From Phorcus lineatus (Eukaryota > Mollusca > Gastropoda > Trochida > Trochidae), in assembly GCA_921293015.1 (NCBI GenBank), contig OV121089.1, forward strand, positions 43,905,220 through 43,969,219: DNA of 64,000 nucleotides, read 5' to 3'. Below, in pieces: positions 54,655 to 64,000 of this stretch (position 1 is its first letter; every line of letters starts with the position of its first letter). The notes beneath the pieces are model-generated. The model saw nothing but the letters and a program-made list of their open reading frames with translations. It was not told where the DNA came from and searched no databases. Made by a program: the position numbers and the translations under genes.

Positions 54655-57519
54655 TTATAGATTTACAAAATCTTTCTTCCGCAAGAGCCGTGTTGTTTTT
54701 TTCTTCCGGAGACGTTTCAGGATTTTGGCGACATCAGGACGACCGATTTCCTTCAAATCTCTTTCAAGACAACGAAGAATAGAAATGTCTGATAGTTCCA
54801 AGACACTCTTCTTTTGTATTCTCCATTTCTGCAGTAATTTCATGTTTGGGTCGTGGAAAAATGATGTGGCATTGCGTCTGATTCCGTCGATCTCATGAGA
54901 TTTGAAGTCAGCCCGTGTCATGAGCTTGTTGACATCTTCCGGTGGCAAGTTCTCTCCAAGCATCAACAGACTGGCGTCTTGGAGGAGAGGGTGGTCTGAT
55001 GAGATAGAAACAGTAGCCTCAGAATAATGAATACTATACGATGAGAATATACAAACGTTTTGCTAGTTTTTGAGAGACAATCTAGTAGATAACAATACTA
55101 ATCTGACAAATTAATGATAAAGTATAAGGTCAACATATAACGAACCAAACGTCGCTACTGTCTAATACGGAAGTTCTTTATCCATTAGAAATTATATATA
55201 GGGAAATGTCAAACAAAGTGGCAGCTTGAAATGACATAAATTACAACATTTATATTTTCATCCCGTGTCACACATTAATGATGTTAAGGAGATAAATATA
55301 TCACAAAAGTCTTCGGATTCAGTGTTCTGTAGGGGTCTTCAATGTGATCATGAAGCAGTGGTGATTTTACAGTATAGAGAAAAGAGATTGGAGATGATAT
55401 TAATTCATTTAACAATTATTTGGGAATTATTGTACTGAAATTTATTGTATTTATTCTTCTACTGGTATCGATGTATGTACTGATGATTCCTTGTGTACAA
55501 AAAGGATAAGAATTGTCAATTTATTTCGAATGAATTATAAAGGATTATTTGACATGAATATTCTTTATTTTATCTTTAAGGAAAGGATGAGAATAGTTTT
55601 CGACCAGTTCATTCTTTGTCAGTGATAGACTATTACTCCAATGTAGTTAGAAAGCAACAGAAGGTTATATATTATTAAAAAAAGATAAAAACCAAAGATA
55701 AATAACTTCCCATTTAAAATAATAATAACATGAGACATAACAGAACATGAATCGAAATAAAAATACCTCTCACAGGAACGGACGAAGCATCCTTAGAGGC
55801 AGAACTTTGTCGCTGATCTGAGATTGAGATTGGTGCTTCTGACCCTGGTGCAGAGTTACTTCTCGATATATGTCTTGGCTTTGGTAATAATTCTGCTTTG
55901 GCTAGAGGTCCTGATTCTGACTCCAACTCTAGTTCTGACTCTGACATCAATTCCAAAACTGGCTTTGCACCTGTTTCTGAGATTGAGATAGGTGCTTCTG
56001 AACCTGGTGCAGAGTTACTTCTCGATATATGTCTAGGCTTTGGTAATAACTTTGTTGTAGCTGGAGGTCTTGATTGTGAGTTCGACTCTAGTTCTGACTC
56101 TGACTTCAATTGCAAAAATCGTTCTGCTTCTGATTTTGGTTTAGGTTTTGGTTGCAGGGATCGTGAGGAGTCTGATTTATAACCAGAATACAATGTCTCT
56201 CTGACATACATTGAACTGCGGTCTCGCTGGTATACTGTTAGTACAAACGAATTGTTTATTTCCTCTAATTTCTGTCCAACACCGGGATATGTGAAATGAA
56301 TTTCATGAACTTTTCTGTCATCAAATAAAACCTTTACAATACTGTTGTTATGGTCATAAAGTTTTTTCGCAGTCCGGAACTCTATCGAGTTGTTTTTGCA
56401 AACACAATTGTAGACAAACGTAAAAATCGTGTTTTTTGTACGTTCTGCACTTTGCATATTTCCACCAAGATCTACGCGAATCCTTTTTTTAACCCCCAAC
56501 CGCACACCAGAAAGTCTGCTGTTCTTAATTTCATAAAAACCACGTTCACGTCGGCTCCAATGCACCCTCTCTTCAACACTTTTATCAACAATATCCACTG
56601 TCAGGTATCTGGCTATATTCTTGCTCGATAGAAAAAAGAATATTGTACAGACGTCGACTTGGCCATTCAGATAGGCAGCATCATGTTTGATTTTGTCGTC
56701 ACTCGTGCCTGACCTCACACACAGGACTTGGTAACTGAAATGGAAAACGGAAACCATTTCATGAATGAAAAACAGGAAATACAGACAAAGAATTTGAGAT
56801 ATAAAGCAATTTTAGTATAAAACACTATATTAACAGATCGATGATTGAAAAGACATTCGGTGTGTTTTATCTTCGAAAGACCAATGCCTAGTGTTCGCAC
56901 ATGATTTTCTTTGTGTATAAATTTCCCCACAAAATCATCCTCACAAACGGTTATAAACAGGATATTTGATATTACATGCAAATGATTGTGCACTGATTAG
57001 TTATCTCTAGAAATATTTCTCCCGTGCTTTACTGCATAAAATACACCTGTCTATGAAACTACCGATCTAAATTCTGTTCCCCCTTATTCTTATGAAATCC
57101 TTTGAAAGGTATTTATCTTTTTTGTCTAATAAACCATTTTCTGGGTACCTTATTTTGGGATCCCCATTGTAAGGTAGTTCAACTTGGCCATTCTTCACAG
57201 TTTGGTCCTTGTCAACATCAAACATTTTGTATTTGCCTGCCGCTTTTGTCAAGCATTTGATTTTAAGACCACTGACTACCCCGTCTACTGGAAGCATGAC
57301 AGATCCTTCACACTGTAGGACAGTATCCATTGTATGTCGGACATACAGTATGTCTGTGAGTGCATATATCACATTAATGGCTCTTGGGTCAATATCTCTA
57401 TAGGCATTCATTCTGTCCAAGTTCACTGGGCGCACCTGAATCAGACATTGGAAGTTGAACCACAAACAGGTCAGATAAAACATGAACTTATACCATGTCG
57501 ACATGTTAACCATTATCAT
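54655..57519 (-). CDS. signal-peptide protein with acidic repeats and a C-terminal death domain
   Basis: Exons 57519-57149, 56734-55767 and 54995-54655. Donors and acceptors are GT/AG, phases fit (2 then 1), and the sum is 1680 nt, 559 codons plus stop. The N-terminus is hydrophobic (KFMFYLTCLWFNFQCL), a likely signal peptide; a start at the ATG at 57504 is equally possible. Residues about 30-330 form an unrecognised domain with scattered cysteines. Then come basic/acidic low-complexity repeats (two 53-residue units) and from about 455 a helical domain. This has LLMLGENLPPEDVNKLM, LLQKWR and LERDLKEIGRPDVAKILKRL, which match the death-domain pattern including its core tryptophan. No membrane helix was seen between the signal and the death domain, which is odd. 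Joining exon 1 rests on phase and splice sites only; exons 2-3 are firmer. Role probably in death or immune signalling, by inference. Confidence 0.7.
55818..56135 (-). repeat. two 159-bp tandem coding repeats
   Basis: Two in-frame copies of a 53-codon unit in exon 2 of the death-domain gene, each with LLPKPRHISRSNSAPGSEAP then a SESELE-rich run. The second unit is slightly diverged from the first. Confidence 0.85.
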
Positions 57520-58600
57520 TCTTTATTTTCAGGAAAGTATAATCTTATCGGTACAAATTATGCAACTCTTTAGATGGAAATTTCTTTCAGAAAAGTTCAG
57601 AAAGAACAAAATTCAAAGTTCCCCGAATAACTGAAAATTCTTCATTTTAAATGAAAGAGATCATGATGGGGAGAATTTTTTCCAGATAAAATCTTTGATG
57701 AAAAAAATTGGTTTGATCAAGATTGACGGTGATAATGAACATAATTTGTTTCCGGATGCGCACGAGAGAGACTTCCGGATGCGCACGAGAGGACTTCCGG
57801 ATGCGCACGGGAGATGACTTCCGGATGCACACGAGAGTGACTTCCGGATGATTATACATGTAGACCACTCGATACATAAATTTTGTTTTGCAAATATTTG
57901 TTGCTAGTCTAATCGACAGTGGACTGTTGCACGTGCTTAACGTGCAAAACGTGGCTGAATGGGGTAACGTTACACGTGGTTTGGCTACCGTATCCAGAGG
58001 GATGACTTTATTTGCAAGAAAAGGATATTCTTGAATTACATGTCCGTTATTTACTCTGGTTTTGTTTGATACCAGGAATATGCCAAGAAAGGACACTTCA
58101 TTTACAAATGAAACTAATAGTGTGTTTCCAAAATATAATACCTGACAAGAACTGTATTGTGCACATGTGTAATGAGTATTGAGTAATCAAGGATCTGAAC
58201 GTATTCTTGGATATATTTACTCAAAGGTCGTATTGGGCACCATGTGTATTTGTGTTGTGTTCGTATAAGGATATACTGATGTTGGGATACTCTGCGGATA
58301 ATTCGTGAGTAACGCTTTTATATACAAAATGAATACTCTGGTATGAAGTAAATACACTGTTACTTTTAATTACAAAAAACGTAGCCTTAGTTGCCGAAAT
58401 GTATGTATAACTTAATTATGAATTATGATTACCGAGGTGGTTGGAGTCTTCTTTTGTTTTTTACGGAAGCTACCAATGTTTTGTTGTTATAATAAGTTTA
58501 CTCTTTCTTTTTGTTTCTTTAGAAAATCAGGTACTAAACATCAAACATTTTATGTTCTGATATTTGGCAAACATCCAACCAATTATGCTAGCATGCTCCT
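57520..58600. other. intergenic, no supported gene
   Basis: Apart from the short tandem repeat at 57750-57850, no structure was recognised. It should contain the promoter of the minus-strand death-domain gene. Confidence 0.5.
57750..57850. repeat. short tandem repeat, 22-24-bp unit, five copies
   Basis: TTCCGGATGCGCACGAGAG-like units start at 57750, 57773, 57795, 57819 and 57842. GC-rich against an AT-rich background, about 0.25 kb upstream of the death-domain gene start. Confidence 0.85.
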
Positions 58601-61600
58601 ATGTGCAACATGATAGACAATCTGAAAATATACTGTAACAACTGTCAAGGACTAAACAAAGCAAGTAAGAGGAAAGATGTATTTGAATATTTAAAAAGTA
58701 AACACTCTCAAATCTATTGTCTCCAAGATACCCACTTTACACCGGATTTGGAAGACAACATAAAAAAGAATGGGGATCAAAATAATGTAAATTTAGCTCT
58801 TATAGAAGTAACTCAGAGGAGTAGCCATTTTATTCAATAAAAATTTTGATATCAAAATCATTGATGAACATAAAGATGAAGAATTAGGAAACTTCTTAGC
58901 ATTAAAATTAGAAATAGAAGAAAGAACAATAACATTGATTTCGGTCTATGGTCCCAATCGAGATACTCCAGAATTTATACATAGTATATTGACATCGTCA
59001 AAAACTTCGATTCCAACTACTTTATCCTATGTGGGGACTGGAACATCATACAAGATAGTAAACTAGATCTTTTTAACTACAAACATGTGAATAACGCAAA
59101 GGCAAGAGATGTACTGTTAGAATATATTGAAGAATTAAACCTCATTGATCCATGGAGAGATAATAACCCACTGCAAACACGCTATACATGGCGTCAACAA
59201 AACCCTTTGAAGCAAGCAAGATTAGACTTTTTCCTTTTATCAAGAAACTTTGAAAATTCTATAACGAATGCAGGCATAGATCCAAGCTATAGATCAGATC
59301 ACTCAATACATTGGATTTCTTTAAAATTCAATGACTTAGAAAAGGGTCCTGGTTTTTGGAAGTTTAACAATTCCTTGTTACGTGATAAGACTTATGTTGA
59401 CAAAGTAAACGCAATAATAAAAGACACAACTAAGCAATATAGAGATAATACTAACGATGCAGAACAGTCCTTTACAATTAATGACCAATTGTTATTTGAA
59501 ACCATTCTTTTTATGATAAGGGGTTACACTATCAAATACTCTTCTGAAATGAAAAAAAAGCGAAACAAAAGAGAAAAGGAACTTTTTGACAACATTGGGG
59601 AATTGGAAACAAAATTGGACTGTTCAGAAAATGAAGAAACCAAAAAAGCTTTATTGCCACGTATACAGAAAGCGAAAACAGAATTAGAAGAAATACATAA
59701 ATACAAGACGGAAGGTATAATAATGAGATCCAAAGTCGACTGGTATGAATATGGAGAGAAGCCGAGTAAGTATTTCTTCAATCTCGAAAAGCAAAATTTC
59801 CTAAATAAGGCAATTACAAAATTGAAAAACAAAAATAACGAAATTGTAACAGGTAAAACAGGTTTGATTAAAGAAGCAAAAACATTCTACAAAACACTGT
59901 ATACAAAAAGAAATACCAAAAAGGTTAACCTCCAGCATCTATTTAAAGATACAAAAATCCCCAAACTTAATGAAAACCAAAAGCTAAGCTTAGAAGGAGA
60001 GTTATCATATGACGAAATATTGAACTCGCTTAAAAAGATGAAAAATGCAAAAAGTCCTTGTCCATCTGGATTCACAACGGAATTTTAAAATTTTGTTTGG
60101 AATGGTATACACCCTTTCCTACTTCGATCTTTAAATTTTGCCTATGAAAATGGCGAATTATCTAATAGTCAAAAACAAGGCCTCGTTACTTGTATACCAA
60201 AAAAAGGTAAACCAAAACAATACCTAGAAAATTGGAGACCAATATCTCTTCTTAATGTGTCATACAAGATTGGCTCCGCAGCATTAGCAAATAGAATTAA
60301 AAAAGTATTACCATCAATTATTAACGAATATCAGAAAGGATTCCTCGCAAATAGATATATTGGCGAATACACACGATTGATATACGATATAATGGACTAT
60401 ACAGAAACAATGGAAATTCCTGGAATGTTATTACTTATAGATTTTGAAAAAGCTTTTGATTCGGTAGACTGGAACTTTATTAAAAACGTTTTCGACTTTT
60501 TTAACTTTGGGGAGTCCCTAATAAAATGGATTGAAATACTATATTGCAATATTAAATCATCTGTTCTGGTGAACGGATTTGGCTGATTTTTTCAATGTAA
60601 CTAGAGGCTGCAGACAAGGTGATCCACTATCGCCTTATATATTTATCATATGCGCTGAGATTTTATCTATAATGATTAGAAACAATCCGAATGTTAAGGG
60701 GATAAAAATTGGAAATACTGAATATCTAGTTTCCCAGTTTGCAGACGATACGTTCCTTGTCCTAGATTGTACTGAAAAATGTCTTTAAAACGCATTGCAA
60801 ATACTTGATGAATATGCCACCTTTTCCGGTTTGAGAATAAATGTAACAAAAACGAGAATAATTTGGATAGGTTCTCTCAGAGGATCAACTAACATTTTAA
60901 GTAAAAAGTGGAAGCTTAACTGGTCCCAAACTGACTCCACTGTTCTCGGTATTGTATTTACCCATAACCTAACTGAAATGGTTGAAAGAAACTATAAAGA
61001 CAAACTTAAAAAAAAGAAGACAAATGCAAATATGGTTGGCTAGAAACCTTATACCTTTAGGTAAGATAACAATATTAAAATCCTTAATACTACCGACAAT
61101 TAACCACCTATTTTCCGCCCTACCTAACCCATCAAAAGACATTATTGATGACCTAGAAAAACAATGTTTCTCATTTGTATGGCACAATAAACCAGATAAG
61201 ATTAAACGCAATATCATAAAACAAAAGTATGAAGATGGCGGTTTACGAATGCCCGAGATAAAACAAACAATAAATGCCCACAAAATTTCATGGTTCAAAA
61301 GAATGATTTTAAATGACTCAAAGCTAATTCCTCTCTTCTCATTCAATGTGTCACAAAGTATTCATGATTTTAGTTTAAGGGGGGAGACATTCATAAAGGA
61401 AAGAGTTATAAATAAAAAAACGAATTGTTTTTGGAAAGACGTACTCTTAGCATGGGGCGCATATACGACATCTAAAAATAAAAAGGTTATTCAAACCAGT
61501 GATATCCTATCACAATGCTTATGGTATAATGAACAGATCCTTCTGGATAAAAAACCATTTATATATCTACACTACGCAAAAATAGGCATCACTTTCGTCA

Positions 61601-62421
61601 ACGATTTGTTAGATACCGATGGTACAATGTATACATTTGACAAATTCTATGAGAAATATGAAGACCATTTAAAAACAATTTTTTTAGAATATGCAAGTCT
61701 ATTAAAAGCAGTAAAAGAATATAGCAAATTGTTTGAAGTTTTGTTAGGAGAAAAATTAGAAATGCCATTTATCCCTTATTACTTTAAAGAATTTTTTACG
61801 AATGCAAAAGGTTGTAGGATACACTACGATGTATTAAGTCCAACTCCTAAGCAAACATCATATGCTAATTATAAGAAGAATTGGGAAATGGACTTTGAGA
61901 CAAATATAAATGACAAAGACTGGAAAACATACCAAAAGACCATATTTCGAGCCCATGCAAATACAGATTTTAGATGGTTCTAATACTCATTAGTGCATAG
62001 GATTTTGCCAACTAACCAACTTTAGTTTAAGATGGGTTATATTGAGAGTCCGTTATGTTCATTCTGTAAAACTAAAACTGAAAGTTTAATCCATCTCTTC
62101 TATGAGTGTCAAAAATCAAAGAAAATATGGAATGATTTACTGACTTGGATAAAATCAAGAACAGATATAACTGTCAATATTGATAAGGAGAAAATAATAT
62201 TTGGATTTCCCGAGAAAAGGAATGATGTCCTTAATCTAATAATCACAATTGTTAAATTTACTCTTTTTAAAATAAGATTATACACTCGTACGCCAGGATT
62301 AGATAAAATTAGGCACGGAATTAATAAAGTCTACAATATCGAGAATACATATGCGATGTCTTCCTGCAACTATACCAAATTTATTGGATTTTGGTCCGAT
62401 TGTCACCATTTGTTTGATTGA
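58601..62421 (+). pseudogene. near full-length decayed L1/Tx1-type LINE
   Basis: Same family as 38678-42484 over its whole length but clearly diverged. The endonuclease start (NNCQGLN, CLQDTHF, GDWNIIQD), reverse transcriptase (NWRPISLLNVSYKIG, FEKAFDSVDW, GCRQGDPLSP, FADD) and C-terminal zinc region (PLCSFCKTKTESLIHLFYEC) are all readable. Breaks include frameshifts near 58780, 58990, 60575 and 61010, and in-frame stops near 60086, 60786, 61981 and 62025. An A-rich tail with AATAAA lies at about 62617-62640. No flanking duplication was found by eye. Dead, though the long 59087-60088 and 60982-61983 stretches remain open. Confidence 0.9.
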
Positions 62422-62640
62422 AGCTATACTGTTCTTTTGATATGTTACATTCTTACATAGTTGTATTTTAATCAATATTAGATTCAGGTGTGATCGCCAT
62501 CATCTGTTTGAGACTGTACTTATCTCTTGATACGATGTTGTACTGATACCATTAGTTGTATTGCTTGCCACCATGTTGATATATTATGTGATGTTAATGT
62601 ACCTAAAAACATTTAATAAAAAAAAAAAATAAAAAAAAAA

Positions 62641-63073
62641 TAATTTGTTTTAATATTTCTTTTGAAAAAATGAAAATGAAAATTTTTTTGGAATGAAGTA
62701 ATTTTTCATGAAATAAATTGACATTTTTTTAGGAAAATATTAGTTTGATGAAATATTTACTTAGACATAAACAATTTAATTTTTTGTGTGTAGATGGAAT
62801 ATTGACTTTATAGGAGATAAAGACTTTGACTACAAACTTTTTTCAATTGGAAAAAATACTTTATTAATATAATTTCCTATGATAACTCTCTATCCCTTGA
62901 CTTAAAATGTGCACCAACTCTTCCGATCTTTAAGAATAGATTCACATCCTTACCAGCGTTAAACTAACTAAAATTCTCAAGATTTTTAATATCCTATATA
63001 TGTAAATATCTGATCTGTCAGCACTTAAACATCGCCAAAATGTGTTAGGACGAATTAATGTGTTTACCATGCG
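62641..63073. other. AT-rich stretch, no gene
   Basis: Follows the LINE tail. No coding or repeat structure was recognised. Confidence 0.5.
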
Positions 63074-63821
63074 TTAGAAGGGCACAGAGTATGTAGTTGG
63101 AGTAAAATATGTAACATTCTTATAAGATATTTTCATGAGAGGCAATCAAATTCTATTTTATCAAATAAGCAGATTAGAGTGTCAGGTCAAAATTTAATCA
63201 ATATTTTAATCAAGGTTCTTTTTAACTCATCTAAGTTTTATTCATAAACCTGCATACCGAAAGTTTGTTATTATACCTGCATTTATTACCTACGAGGGTA
63301 ATCACATTGGGGTTCATATTTTTCATACGATGCCCTAGGGCAAAAATCCCTTTTTCATAATGACGTCACGTCAAAAACAATGCTTTTACGTCACAGTTCG
63401 CCTACAACGTTACGTTCAAAATGTGGCGATGGCGGGTAAACCGCCTTTGCTTGGAGGTTGATTTTGATGATTTCGTTTTGATTTCGCGACTTCGTTAATA
63501 ATAACAGAATATCATATGCGTGCCCATGGCATACTGTGTTCATGACACTCGTGCCTAAGTATCAGTTTATCCATCGCTCTCGCCCGGGAAAGACTTAGAT
63601 TTAGGCACTCTTTATATAGTTATTCATATTGGACGTGATATCTACACCTCTATGCCTTTATAAGGATGTTTTTGTATTTTCATGGAAAACCAGTATTTGT
63701 CATATATATGTCCTTTGGACATGGAAATATAAGATGTTTTGAGTTTATATCACAACATATGACATTTAGGTCCGTATCAAAGGTAAATAATATCTTATGA
63801 AATCACGGAGTGGCTCTTTAA
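63074..63821 (-). repeat. composite MITE copy, inverted
   Basis: The left end (TTAGAAGGGCACAGAGTATG) matches the ends of the 16.6-18.1 kb MITEs. The right part (63600-63821) is the reverse complement of the start of the repeat in the 909-bp units, sharing CATATGACATTTAGG-like and GGAGTGGCTCTTTAA blocks. The middle (about 63250-63600) is unrelated to either. The copy shows that the two repeat types are subfamilies of one element. The remaining 180 bp to the right edge show nothing. Confidence 0.65.
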
Positions 63822-64000
63822 GATATTTAAGGGCATCATCCAAAGTTGAGATACAATAGACACCTCTCAACTTCTACCATTTCCAAACAACATTCAAAGA
63901 ACGTTTTTTTCGAAGATGTATGCCTTCAAATATCAGAAATAAAGATTGTTTTATGCCAAATGCATAGTCAGAGGGGCAAAACATCTCTTTACTTAGAAAA

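Noticed and set aside
57647..58096. 149-codon minus-strand gene
   Set aside because: A third of it is translation of the 22-24-bp tandem repeat and the rest has no recognisable feature.

Overview
The window reads as AT-rich nuclear DNA of a marine invertebrate, most likely a bivalve mollusc. Genes have introns with GT-AG junctions. Non-LTR retrotransposons, a Ty3 element, a Penelope-like element (PLE) and many short inverted-repeat transposons fill most of the space. There are no operons or prokaryotic signals. The mollusc call is an inference from this repeat mix; no species is claimed.

Layout: (1) 0.7-11 kb, minus strand: 5' part of the mitochondrial replicative helicase gene TWNK, with exon phases that fit at every junction. 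A near-intact Ty3 retrotransposon (3329-8189) sits in one intron, and the helicase-domain exons lie beyond the left edge. (2) 14.4-19.5 kb, plus strand: a six-exon lipase-type esterase of the AADAC/NCEH1 family, with three copies of a 0.47-kb MITE in its fourth intron. (3) 19.5-29 kb: intergenic debris, including a 15-copy 39-bp minisatellite, a broken unknown gene, an old LINE split by a DNA transposon, and a dead Tc1-like element. (4) 29.4-49 kb: a small family of single-exon secreted proteins (coiled coil plus propeller-like C-terminal half). It has two intact members at 29577-31139 (-) and 43590-45212 (+), a truncated third at 48664-48882 (-), and a duplicated tail fragment. All three starts share an upstream promoter-like sequence. 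Between them lie tyrosine-recombinase remnants, a long hairpin, and an intact L1/Tx1-type LINE flanked by identical 427-bp direct repeats. (5) 49.3-52.2 kb: a PLE on the minus strand with a hammerhead ribozyme motif behind its coding region and a TA microsatellite at each end. (6) 52.8-54.6 kb: an exact-looking 909-bp tandem duplication. (7) 54.7-57.5 kb, minus strand: a three-exon gene for a protein with a signal peptide, an acidic repeat region and a C-terminal death domain. (8) 58.6-62.6 kb: a decayed second copy of the LINE family, then another MITE to the right edge.

The host genes do not form a pathway. TWNK acts in mitochondrial DNA replication, the esterase at the ER membrane, the secreted family outside the cell, and the death-domain protein probably in signalling. 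The most unusual items are the LINE with its very long flanking duplications, the ribozyme-bearing PLE between two TA tracts, the secreted gene family with its shared promoter, and the unrecognised death-domain gene.
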